Both the position numbers and the translations under genes were made by a program. From DASZHJ01 sp035541215 (GTDB taxonomy: Bacteria; Pseudomonadota; Alphaproteobacteria; ATCC43930; CGMCC-115725), in contig DATKNV010000017.1 of NCBI GenBank assembly GCA_035541215.1, forward strand, positions 26,365 through 90,364: DNA of 64,000 bases, in the 5' to 3' direction. Below, in pieces: positions 25,458 through 33,262 of the stretch (position 1 is the stretch's first letter; each line of letters starts with the position of its first letter). The notes under the pieces were generated by a model. The model made no database searches, was not told where the DNA came from, and was given only the letters and a program-made list of their open reading frames with translations.

Positions 25458-25955
25458 ATGATCCTGATCGGCCTCGGTGCCAATCTCCCGAGCGCGGAGT
25501 TCGGCGCACCGCCCGCGAGCCTCGAGGCGGCGCTCGAGATGCTGCAGCAATCCGGTGTAGCCGTCAGGAGACGCTCGCGCTGGTACCGCACGGCCCCGGT
25601 GCCGGCCTCGGATCAGCCCTGGTTCGTGAATGGCGTCGCCGCGGTCGAGACCGCGCTCGAGCCGGCCGCTCTCCTGGCCTTGATGCAGGCGATCGAGACC
25701 CGCTTCGGCCGCGTCCGGCGCGAGCGCAATGCCGCGAGGGTGCTCGATCTCGACCTCCTGGATTACGAGGGACGCGTGAGCAAGCCCGGCGACCCTCCGC
25801 CGGCCCTGCCGCATCCCCGGCTCGCCGAGCGCGCCTTCGTCCTCCGGCCCCTGGCGGAGGTGGCGCCCGGGTGGCGCCACCCGGCGACCGGGGCGACCAT
25901 TGATGAGCTGCTGCTGCGATTGCCCCCCGGTCAGGCCGCGGAGCCCATAATTTGA
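25458..25955 (+). CDS. folK: 2-amino-4-hydroxy-6-hydroxymethyldihydropteridine diphosphokinase
   Basis: This is a 165-residue HPPK. It transfers pyrophosphate from ATP to 6-hydroxymethyl-dihydropterin in folate synthesis. The N-terminal ILIGLGANL, the substrate loop with SRWYRTAPVP, the metal-binding LDLDLLDYEG near 96-105 and the terminal HPRLAERAFVLRPLAE are all present. It is transcribed away from the NYN gene and towards rpoZ, with a 79-bp gap that holds a candidate promoter for rpoZ. Confidence 0.95.
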   Translation: MILIGLGANLPSAEFGAPPASLEAALEMLQQSGVAVRRRSRWYRTAPVPASDQPWFVNGVAAVETALEPAALLALMQAIETRFGRVRRERNAARVLDLDLLDYEGRVSKPGDPPPALPHPRLAERAFVLRPLAEVAPGWRHPATGATIDELLLRLPPGQAAEPII

Positions 25956-25969
25956 GCCTCCATCACGGG

Positions 25970-25998
25970 TTGCAGCCATAGGCCTCGTTCCATATATT
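25970..25998 (+). promoter_or_regulatory. Candidate sigma-70 promoter of rpoZ
   Basis: TTGCAG at 25970-25975 and TATATT at 25993-25998 are separated by exactly 17 bases, and the first rpoZ codon is 36 bases past the -10 element. The short AT-rich run stands out in this GC-rich sequence. The -35 matches TTGACA only in its first three bases, but the -10 is one base off consensus. The transcript start is not mapped. Confidence 0.5.
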
Positions 25999-26034
25999 AG
26001 AATTCTTTCATGACCTCGGTGGAGAGTGGCGGGT

Positions 26035-26490
26035 ATGGCACGCGTAACGGTTGAGGATTGCGTACTCAAGATCCCGAATCGGTTCGAGCTGGTGCTCTTG
26101 GCGGCCCAGCGGGCGCGCGACGTCACGTCCGGCGCGCCGATCACCCTGGAGCGCGACAACGACAAGAATCCGGTCGTGGCGCTGCGGGAGATCGCGGACG
26201 AGACCATCAACCTCGAGCACGTCAAGAACGCCCTCATCAAGGGCATGCAGAAGCACGTAGAGATCGACGAGCCCGAGGAGGACAAGGAGCTCGCCGCCGA
26301 CACCCAGACCTGGCCCGCGGATCAGCCGATCGGCGAGGGCGAGGGCGAGGAGCTCGGCGACGAGGCCGCGACCGACGAGGAGCTCGACGAGGACGCGCTT
26401 TTCGTGGCCGAGGATGGAACCGCCCCCGTCGAGGGCATCGGCGAGGAGGCCGGAGAGGCGGACACCGAGGCCCGCAAGGGTCCGCAGTAA
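26035..26490 (+). CDS. rpoZ: DNA-directed RNA polymerase omega subunit
   Basis: This is a 151-residue omega subunit. Residues 1-65 carry the conserved core (MARVTVEDCVLKIPNRFEL, then the RARD and ALREIADETI segments) that binds the beta-prime C-terminus. The remaining 85 residues are a very acidic Glu/Asp/Ala/Gly-rich tail, much longer than in E. coli (91 residues in all) but of a kind seen in alphaproteobacteria. ATG 26035 follows GGAGAG; a GTG three codons upstream is not supported. It precedes rsh by 93 bp, as in many proteobacteria. Confidence 0.95.
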   Translation: MARVTVEDCVLKIPNRFELVLLAAQRARDVTSGAPITLERDNDKNPVVALREIADETINLEHVKNALIKGMQKHVEIDEPEEDKELAADTQTWPADQPIGEGEGEELGDEAATDEELDEDALFVAEDGTAPVEGIGEEAGEADTEARKGPQ

Positions 26491-26583
26491 CGGGATGGCG
26501 GGCGGTGGCGGCATTCGGGTCCCTTCCGCCCCGCTACCGTTCTGCCTGAGCGAGCGCCGGGCCGGGCGCGCGAGTAACCGGCG

Positions 26584-28737
26584 ATGATGCGGCAATTCGA
26601 GCTGGTGGAGCGGGTCAAGTCCTACGATCCGTCGGCGGACGAGGACGCGCTCAACCGCGCCTACGTCTTCTCCATGAAGGCGCACGGGACGCAGAAGCGT
26701 GCCTCCGGCGACCCCTATTTCTCTCACCCCGTGGAGGTCGCGGGCATCCTCGCGGGCATGAAGCTCGACAGCTCGTCGATCGTGACGGGGCTGCTCCACG
26801 ACACGGTCGAGGACACGTTGGCGACGCTCGACGAGATCGAGCGCGTCTTCGGGCCGGAGATCGGGCGCCTCGTCGACGGCGTGACCAAGCTCTCCCGCGT
26901 CGAGCTGCAATCCGGCCAAACCAAGCAGGCCGAGAATTTCCGCAAGCTCGTGCTCGCGATGTCCGAGGACATCCGCGTGCTCCTGGTTAAGCTCGCGGAC
27001 CGCCTCCACAACATGCGCACGCTCCGCTTCATCAAGGACCCGGAGAAGCGCAAGCGCATCGCACGCGAGACCATGGAGATCTACGCGCAGCTCGCCGAGC
27101 GCATCGGCATGCACGAGATGAAGGACCAGCTCGAGGACTTGGCCTTCGCCGAGCTCCATCCGGATGCCCGCGACGGCATCCTCACCCGCCTCGCCTTCCT
27201 GCGCGAGAAGGGCGGCGATCTCGTCAAGCGCGTCATCGCGGAATTGAAGGACACGCTCAAGGAGGGTGGGCTCGACGCCCAGGTCTCCGGCCGCGAGAAA
27301 TCGCCTTATTCGATCTGGCGCAAGATGCAGCGCAAGGACGTGGGGTTCGAGCAGCTCTCGGACATCATGGCCTTTCGCGTCGTCGTCGACACGATCGAGC
27401 AGTGCTACCAGGCGCTCGGGGTGATCCACAGCCGCTATCACGTGGTCCCCGGCCGCTTCAAGGACTACATCTCGACGCCGAAGCCCAACCGCTATCGCTC
27501 GCTCCACACCGGCGTGATCGGGCCGGAGCGGCAGCGCATCGAGATCCAGATCCGCACCCGCGAGATGCACGAGATAGCGGAGCTGGGCGTCGCCGCGCAT
27601 TGGAGCTACAAGCAAGGCGCGCCCAAGACCGACGGGCCGCAATACCGCTGGCTGCGCGAGCTCCTGGACATTCTCGAGCACGCCTCGGGTCCCGAGGAAT
27701 TCCTGGAGCACACGCGGCTCGAGATGTTCCAGGACCAGGTCTTCTGCTTCACGCCCAAGGGCGATCTCTTTGCCTTGCCGCGGGGATCGACGCCGGTCGA
27801 TTTCGCCTACGCCGTCCACTCCGAGATCGGCGACACCACCGTGGGCGCCAAGATCAACGGGCGCCTGGTCCCGCTGCGCACGCCGCTTCAGAACGGCGAT
27901 CAGGTCGAGATCGTGACCTCGAAGGCGCAGACGCCTTCGCCGACCTGGGAGCGCTTCGTCGTCACGGGCAAGGCGCGCGCACGCATCCGCCGCTTCGTCC
28001 GCACGCAGCAGCGCCAGCAGTATCTCGATCTCGGCCGCGCGATCGTGCAGAAGGCGTTCCGGCAGGAGAGCCAGGAATTCACGGAGAAGGCGCTCGAGCC
28101 GATCCTCAAGCAATTCCAGGCCGAGGCCGTCGACGACCTGTACGTCGTCGTGGGCGAGGGGCTGCACACGGGGCAGGAGGTCGTGCACGCGCTCTTCCCG
28201 CCGAAGCCCGATGCGAAGCCGAAAAAGGTGCTGCCGCTCGCGGAGGCGCGGGCGAAGGGGCGCGGGAAGGGCAAGGCCTCCGACACCGCCGTGCCGATCC
28301 GCGGTCTCATTCCGGGCATGGCGCTGCATTTCGCGGGCTGCTGCCATCCGCTCCCCGGAGACCGTATCGTCGGCATCGTCACGACGGGGAAGGGCGTCAC
28401 GATCCACACCATCGATTGCGAGACGCTCGCGAACTACGCGGATACGCCGGAGCGCTGGCTCGACGTCGCCTGGAGCAACAGCGGCGACCCCGACCAGGCG
28501 CATGTCGGGCGCATCAACGTCACCATCGGCAACGAGCCCGGCAGCCTCGGCGCCCTCACCACCATCATCGGCAAGCATCAGGGCAACATCAGCAATCTCA
28601 AGATCACGAACCGCTCCCTGGATTTCTTCGAGATTCTCGTGGACATCGAGGTGCAGGACGTGAAGCACCTCACCAACATCATCGCCGCGCTGCGCGCCGC
28701 GCCCTCGATCAACTCGGTCGAGCGCGCGCGGGCCTGA
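26584..28737 (+). CDS. rsh: Bifunctional (p)ppGpp synthetase/hydrolase (RelA/SpoT homologue)
   Basis: This is a 717-residue Rsh, the single long stringent-response enzyme of alphaproteobacteria. The HD hydrolase domain (about 20-190) has His72-Asp73 in GLLHDTVEDT. The synthetase domain (about 240-350) has GRFKDYI, TPKPNRYRSLHT and QIRTREMHEIAE. A TGS domain is near 385-450, and a C-terminal ACT domain spans about 640-717. Both active sites look intact. It has two adjacent ATGs at 26584 and 26587. It sets (p)ppGpp levels in response to starvation. Confidence 0.96.
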   Translation: MMRQFELVERVKSYDPSADEDALNRAYVFSMKAHGTQKRASGDPYFSHPVEVAGILAGMKLDSSSIVTGLLHDTVEDTLATLDEIERVFGPEIGRLVDGVTKLSRVELQSGQTKQAENFRKLVLAMSEDIRVLLVKLADRLHNMRTLRFIKDPEKRKRIARETMEIYAQLAERIGMHEMKDQLEDLAFAELHPDARDGILTRLAFLREKGGDLVKRVIAELKDTLKEGGLDAQVSGREKSPYSIWRKMQRKDVGFEQLSDIMAFRVVVDTIEQCYQALGVIHSRYHVVPGRFKDYISTPKPNRYRSLHTGVIGPERQRIEIQIRTREMHEIAELGVAAHWSYKQGAPKTDGPQYRWLRELLDILEHASGPEEFLEHTRLEMFQDQVFCFTPKGDLFALPRGSTPVDFAYAVHSEIGDTTVGAKINGRLVPLRTPLQNGDQVEIVTSKAQTPSPTWERFVVTGKARARIRRFVRTQQRQQYLDLGRAIVQKAFRQESQEFTEKALEPILKQFQAEAVDDLYVVVGEGLHTGQEVVHALFPPKPDAKPKKVLPLAEARAKGRGKGKASDTAVPIRGLIPGMALHFAGCCHPLPGDRIVGIVTTGKGVTIHTIDCETLANYADTPERWLDVAWSNSGDPDQAHVGRINVTIGNEPGSLGALTTIIGKHQGNISNLKITNRSLDFFEILVDIEVQDVKHLTNIIAALRAAPSINSVERARA

Positions 28738-28766
28738 GGCGGCGCAGCTGTGGAAAGGCCGTGCCC

Positions 28767-29531
28767 ATGAACGCACCGAAGCGAGCGCTCCGACTGGGCG
28801 TCAACATCGATCACGTCGCGACGATCAGGAACGCCCGCGGCATCAAGCATCCCGATCCCGTCCGAGCGGCGCGGCTTGCGGCGCAGGCCGGCGCCGACGG
28901 GATCACCGCGCATCTGCGCGAGGATCGCCGGCACATATCCGACGACGACATCGAGCGGCTCGCGAGCGAGATCGACCTGCCGCTCAATCTCGAGATGGCC
29001 GCGACTGCGGAGATGCTGGCGATCGCGCTCCGGCACAAGCCGCACGCCGCCTGCATCGTGCCGGAGAAGCGCGCGGAGATCACGACCGAGGGCGGCCTCG
29101 ACGCCGTCGGGGGCGCGCAGCATCTCGCCTCCTTCGTGCGGGATCTCGGCGCGGCCGGCATTCGCGTCTCGCTCTTCATCGATCCCGAGCGGGCGCAGCT
29201 CGATGCCGCCAAGGCGCTGGGCGCGCCGGTGGTGGAGCTCCATACCGGCGCTTATTGCGAGGCCGAGGGTGCCGCGCGCGAGCGCGAGCTGCGGCGGATC
29301 GCCGCCGCGGCGGCGCATGCCGAGGCGATCGGCCTCGAATGCCACGCGGGCCATGGCTTGAGCTTCGAGACCGTGGGCGCCATTGCAGCGATCCCCACCA
29401 TCGTCGAGCTCAACATCGGGCATTTCCTGATCGGCGAAGCGATCTTCAGCGGGCTCGACAGCGCGATCAAGCGCATGCGCTCGCTCATGGACAAGGCGCG
29501 GTCCGAGGCGCAGGGCCAGCGGAGCGCCTGA
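28767..29531 (+). CDS. pdxJ: Pyridoxine 5'-phosphate synthase
   Basis: This is a 254-residue TIM-barrel enzyme that joins 1-deoxyxylulose 5-phosphate with 3-amino-2-oxopropyl phosphate in vitamin B6 synthesis. The hallmarks are LGVNIDHVATIRNARG near the start, GADGITAHLREDRRHI near 41-56, VPEKRAEITTEGG near 97, LHTGAYCEAE and ELNIGHFLIGEAIF near the end. ATG 28767 is chosen as the first codon of the conserved region, after a long open upstream frame that only shadows rsh. Its stop overlaps the acpS start (TGATG). Confidence 0.96.
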   Translation: MNAPKRALRLGVNIDHVATIRNARGIKHPDPVRAARLAAQAGADGITAHLREDRRHISDDDIERLASEIDLPLNLEMAATAEMLAIALRHKPHAACIVPEKRAEITTEGGLDAVGGAQHLASFVRDLGAAGIRVSLFIDPERAQLDAAKALGAPVVELHTGAYCEAEGAARERELRRIAAAAAHAEAIGLECHAGHGLSFETVGAIAAIPTIVELNIGHFLIGEAIFSGLDSAIKRMRSLMDKARSEAQGQRSA

Positions 29532-29950
29532 TGATCCTGGGCCTCGGCAGCGATCTCGTGGACGTGCGGCGCATCGAGCGCACCATCGCGCGCTTCGGCG
29601 CGCGCTTCCTCGAGCGCGTCTTCACTCCCGAGGAGCGTGCGAAGTCGGAAGCGCGCGCGAACCGCGCCGCGAGCTACGCGCGACGCTACGCCGCCAAGGA
29701 AGCCTGCGCCAAGGCGCTCGGCACCGGCTTTCGCGAGGGCGTGCGCTGGCGCGACCTCGGGGTGGTCGACCGGCCGCTGGGCCGGCCCGGGCTCGTCCTC
29801 GCGGGCGCCGCCCGCGCGCGGCTCGAGGCGATGACGCCTCCGGGCATGCGGGCGCGCCTCGATCTCACGATCTCCGACGAGCCGCCGCTCGCCCACGCGC
29901 TGGTAGTGATTTCCGCCGACCCCGTCGCATCGGCGGAGCGCCGGCCTTGA
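29531..29950 (+). CDS. acpS: Holo-[acyl-carrier-protein] synthase
   Basis: This is a 139-residue AcpS that transfers 4'-phosphopantetheine from CoA to acyl carrier protein. The magnesium ligands are Asp8 in LGLGSDLVDVRR and Glu57 in RRYAAKEACAKALGTGF. The pdxJ-acpS-lepB order is standard for alphaproteobacteria. Translation is probably coupled to pdxJ through the one-base overlap. Confidence 0.96.
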   Translation: MILGLGSDLVDVRRIERTIARFGARFLERVFTPEERAKSEARANRAASYARRYAAKEACAKALGTGFREGVRWRDLGVVDRPLGRPGLVLAGAARARLEAMTPPGMRARLDLTISDEPPLAHALVVISADPVASAERRP

Positions 29951-30039
29951 CTTCCCGCCTGCCCGCGGGCTTCATCTGCCGCGTCCGAATCTCCCCGAGA
30001 ACCCGAACAGCCGCGCCCCTGGCGTGACGGAAGCGTTGC

Positions 30040-30858
30040 ATGAAGAACAAGGCGACCAGCCACAAGCAAGTTCGCGCGGCCAGCGGATTCGGCGAGGTCA
30101 TCCGTACGATCCTCTATGCGCTCCTGATCGCGATCGTCGTTCGCACCTTTGCTTATGAGCCCTTCAACATTCCCTCGGGCTCTATGATCCCGACCCTGCT
30201 CGTCGGCGACTACCTCTTCGTCTCGAAATTCTCTTACGGCTACAGCCGCTACTCCTTTCCGTTCTGGCCGCCGCCCTTCTCCGGCCGCTTCTTCGGCGGC
30301 GAGCCCCAGCGCGGCGACGTCATCGTCTTCAAGTGGCCGGGAGACAATTCGACCGACTACATCAAGCGTCTGGTCGGCCTGCCCGGAGACCGGATCCAAG
30401 TCACGGGCGGCGTCCTCTACGTGAACGGCGTGCCCGCGAAGCGGACCTGGATCGGGAAGTTCACCGACGAGGAGGGCAGCTCGAGCATGGAGCGTCAGGA
30501 ATACGAGGAGGTCCTGCCAAACGGCGTGCGGCATCCGATCCTGCTGAGCGACGCCGAGAGCCGCCCGGCACCCACGGACTGTCCCATCAACACCTTCCGC
30601 TCGCCGAATGGGCCCGAGAACACCTGCGTCTACGTGGTTCCGCAGGGCATGTATTTCATGATGGGCGACAACCGCGACAATTCCGCCGACAGCCGGATCG
30701 CGCTCAACGACCGCGGCGTCGGCTTCGTCCCGGCGGAGAATCTGATCGGGCGCGCGGAGTTCATCTTCTTCTCGACCGACGGCTCCGCCTCATGGTGGGA
30801 AGTCTGGAAATGGCCGCTCGCCATTCGATACGACCGGCTGTTCAAGGCGATCCGATAG
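30040..30858 (+). CDS. lepB: Signal peptidase I
   Basis: This is a 272-residue inner-membrane protease. One N-terminal membrane segment (about 23-38) is followed by the periplasmic catalytic region with nucleophile Ser48 in NIPSGSMIPTL and general base Lys109 in YIKRLVGLPGDRI. The late box MMGDNRDNSADSR near 207-219 is intact. It removes signal peptides from exported proteins, which would include the many exported products encoded here. It is separated by one base from the rnc start. Confidence 0.96.
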   Translation: MKNKATSHKQVRAASGFGEVIRTILYALLIAIVVRTFAYEPFNIPSGSMIPTLLVGDYLFVSKFSYGYSRYSFPFWPPPFSGRFFGGEPQRGDVIVFKWPGDNSTDYIKRLVGLPGDRIQVTGGVLYVNGVPAKRTWIGKFTDEEGSSSMERQEYEEVLPNGVRHPILLSDAESRPAPTDCPINTFRSPNGPENTCVYVVPQGMYFMMGDNRDNSADSRIALNDRGVGFVPAENLIGRAEFIFFSTDGSASWWEVWKWPLAIRYDRLFKAIR

Positions 30859-30859
30859 G

Positions 30860-31567
30860 ATGACGTCCGGGGGTTCCGAGCTCGGACCCTTGATCGAGGC
30901 ACTGGGCCACCGCTTCGCCGCCTCGGAATTGCTCGCGGAGGCGCTCACGCATCCGAGCGCCACCGGCCGGCACGGCCGGGCGCGCCGCAGCTACGAGCGC
31001 CTCGAATTCCTCGGCGACCGCGTGCTCGGATTGATCGTGGCGGAGATGCTCTGGCGGCGCTTTCCCGAAGAGGCCGAGGGGGAGCTCACGCGCCGGCACA
31101 CCGGCCTGGTCCGGCGCGAGGCGCTCGTTCATGTCGCGCGCAGCGTCGGGCTCGGCCCCTTCGTTCGGGTCTCCGCGGGTGAGGCCCAGGCGGGTGCCCG
31201 CGAGCACGACAGCGTGCTGGCGGATGCCTGCGAGGCCGTGATCGCCGCGCTCTATCTCGACGGCGGTCTCGAAGCCGCGCGCGGCTTCGTCGCGCGCCAC
31301 TGGGCGCCGCTCCTCGAGGCCTCGGCGGTGCCGCCGCGCGATCCCAAGACCGCGCTCCAGGAATGGGCGCAGGGGCGCGGCCGCGGCCTCCCGGTCTACG
31401 AGACCGTTGCCGCCGAGGGCCCCGCGCACAAGCGCGTCTTCACCGTGACCGCCCGCGTCGAGGGCGCCGAGCCCGCGACCGCGAGCGGCGGCTCCAAGCG
31501 CGCGGCGGAGACCGCCGCCGCCGCCGAGCTGCTCCGCCGGCTCACCGCGGAGCGTCGAAGCGCGTGA
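30860..31567 (+). CDS. rnc: Ribonuclease III
   Basis: This is a 235-residue RNase III. The signature YERLEFLGDRVL (45-56) supplies Glu46, Glu49 and Asp53, and the second catalytic pair is in DSVLADACEAVIAALYLDGG near 115-134. A C-terminal double-stranded RNA-binding domain (about 160-230) includes TALQEWAQGRG and GGSKRAAETAAA. It processes rRNA and other structured RNA. Its TGA overlaps the era start by one base. Confidence 0.96.
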   Translation: MTSGGSELGPLIEALGHRFAASELLAEALTHPSATGRHGRARRSYERLEFLGDRVLGLIVAEMLWRRFPEEAEGELTRRHTGLVRREALVHVARSVGLGPFVRVSAGEAQAGAREHDSVLADACEAVIAALYLDGGLEAARGFVARHWAPLLEASAVPPRDPKTALQEWAQGRGRGLPVYETVAAEGPAHKRVFTVTARVEGAEPATASGGSKRAAETAAAAELLRRLTAERRSA

Positions 31568-32481
31568 TGAGCGGAACCGCGCCCCGGCGCTGCGGCTACG
31601 TCGCGCTGATCGGCGCGCCCAATGCGGGGAAATCGACCCTGCTCAACGCGCTCGTCGGCGCCAAGGTCTCGATCGTCTCGCCGAAGGTGCAGACGACGCG
31701 CCGGCGCATCCTCGGGATCGCCGTGGAGGACGGCTCGCAGATCGTCTTCGTCGACACCCCCGGCATCTTCGCGCCGCGTCCGGGCCGCCGCCTCGAGCGC
31801 GCCATGGTCACGGCGGCCTGGGAAGGCGCGGAGGATGCCGATCTCGTCGTTCTCCTCGTCGACGTCACGCGCCCCGACGACCCCGACACGCGCGGCATCG
31901 TCGATCGCCTCAAAGCCGCCGGACGCAAGGCGGTGCTGGTGCTCAACAAGATCGACCTCGTGCCGCGCCCGTCGCTGCTGGAGCTCGCGGCGCGCTTCGA
32001 GCGCGAGGGCATCTTCGAGCCGATCTTCATGATATCGGGCCTCACCGGCGACGGCGTCCCGGACCTCCGCCGCCATCTCGCCGCCGCTCTCCCCGAGGGA
32101 CCCTGGCTCTATCCCGAGGACCAGCTCTCCGACCTGCCGGAGCGCCTCCTCGCGGCGGAGGCGACGCGCGAGCAGGTCTTCCTGCAGCTCCACGACGAGC
32201 TTCCCTACGCCATCACCGTCGAGACCGACAAATGGGAGGAGCGCAAGGACGGCAGCGTCCGCATCGAGCAGACGATCTTCGTCCAGCGTCCGGGCCAGAA
32301 AGCGATCGTGCTGGGCGAGGGCGGCCAGCAGATCAAGCGCATCGGCGCCCGCGCGCGGACCGAGCTCGAGGCGATGCTGGGACGCCGCGTGCATCTCTTC
32401 CTCTTCGTCCGCGTCGAGAAGGGCTGGACCGAGGACCGCGAGCGCTACGAGGCGATGGGCCTCGACTTCGAGGACGAGTAG
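31567..32481 (+). CDS. era: GTPase Era
   Basis: This is a 304-residue GTPase of 30S ribosome assembly. G1 is GAPNAGKS (16-23), the switch region has SPKVQTTRRRI, G3 is DTPGIF near 65, and G4 is NKIDL near 127. The C-terminal KH domain includes GQKAIVLGEGGQQIKRIG. The rnc-era-recO arrangement is conserved. The start ATG is embedded in the rnc stop. Confidence 0.97.
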   Translation: MSGTAPRRCGYVALIGAPNAGKSTLLNALVGAKVSIVSPKVQTTRRRILGIAVEDGSQIVFVDTPGIFAPRPGRRLERAMVTAAWEGAEDADLVVLLVDVTRPDDPDTRGIVDRLKAAGRKAVLVLNKIDLVPRPSLLELAARFEREGIFEPIFMISGLTGDGVPDLRRHLAAALPEGPWLYPEDQLSDLPERLLAAEATREQVFLQLHDELPYAITVETDKWEERKDGSVRIEQTIFVQRPGQKAIVLGEGGQQIKRIGARARTELEAMLGRRVHLFLFVRVEKGWTEDRERYEAMGLDFEDE

Positions 32482-32491
32482 AGGGCGGCCG

Positions 32492-33262
32492 ATGCACTGG
32501 AACGAGACAGGCATCGTGCTGGCGGTGCGTCGTCACGGCGAGAGCGCGCTCGTCGTGCATCTCTTGACGCGCGAGCACGGCCGCCACGCGGGCCTCGTCC
32601 ATGGCGGGCAGGGCCGTAAAGGCCGCACGATCTATCAGGTGGGCAATGCCGTCGAGGCGACCTGGCGCGCGCGGCTCGAGGAGCAGCTCGGGACTTTCTC
32701 CGGCGAGCTCGCGGTGGGCCACGCCGCCCGCGTCATCGACGATCCGCTCCGCCTTGCCTGTCTCTCCGCGGCGGCGGCAATGGCGGAGGCGGCGCTACCG
32801 GAGCGCGAGCCGCATCCGCGCGCCTATGACGGTCTCGTGGCGCTCTTGGATGCGCTCGACAGCGACCGCGGTTGGGCCGCGCTCTACGCGCGCTGGGAGC
32901 TGGCGCTGCTCGCGGAGCTCGGCTTCGGCCTCGATCTCGCGCGCTGCGCCGCGACGGGCGCGAGCGCGGATCTCGTCTACGTCTCGCCCAAATCCGGCCA
33001 AGCCGTCTCGCGCGAGGCGGGCGAGCCCTATCGCAAGCAGCTCCTCCCTTTGCCGGGGTTTCTCTTGGACGGCGGCGAGACCGAGCCATCAGCATCGGAG
33101 ATCGGCGATGCGCTGCGCCTCACCGGCTTCTTCTGGGAGCGCCGCGTCTTCCAGCCGCACGGCCGCAAGCCCCCGGCCGCGCGCACCCGCTTCGTTGACC
33201 GACTCGGGCGCGAGCGGACACACTCACCCAAAGCAGATGTAGACACGGTCGGATCGACATGA
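32492..33262 (+). CDS. recO: DNA repair protein RecO
   Basis: This is a 256-residue recombination mediator that helps load RecA. The N-terminal OB-fold region (residues 1-80) begins with WNETGIVLAVRRHGESALVVH. The helical C-terminus includes ARCAATGASADLVYVSPKSG, the usual alphaproteobacterial variant. It follows era by 10 bp and overlaps parC as ATGA. Confidence 0.93.
   Translation: MHWNETGIVLAVRRHGESALVVHLLTREHGRHAGLVHGGQGRKGRTIYQVGNAVEATWRARLEEQLGTFSGELAVGHAARVIDDPLRLACLSAAAAMAEAALPEREPHPRAYDGLVALLDALDSDRGWAALYARWELALLAELGFGLDLARCAATGASADLVYVSPKSGQAVSREAGEPYRKQLLPLPGFLLDGGETEPSASEIGDALRLTGFFWERRVFQPHGRKPPAARTRFVDRLGRERTHSPKADVDTVGST

Noticed and set aside
26584..28737. Possible loss of one of the two activities of Rsh
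   Set aside because: Both HDTVEDT in the hydrolase part and the GRFKDYI/TPKPN/SLHT segments in the synthetase part are intact.
26008..28776. A 922-codon open frame antisense to rpoZ and rsh
   Set aside because: Its translation is His/Arg/Asp/Leu-rich with no recognisable domain, and it lies opposite two certain genes; long antisense frames are expected at this GC content.
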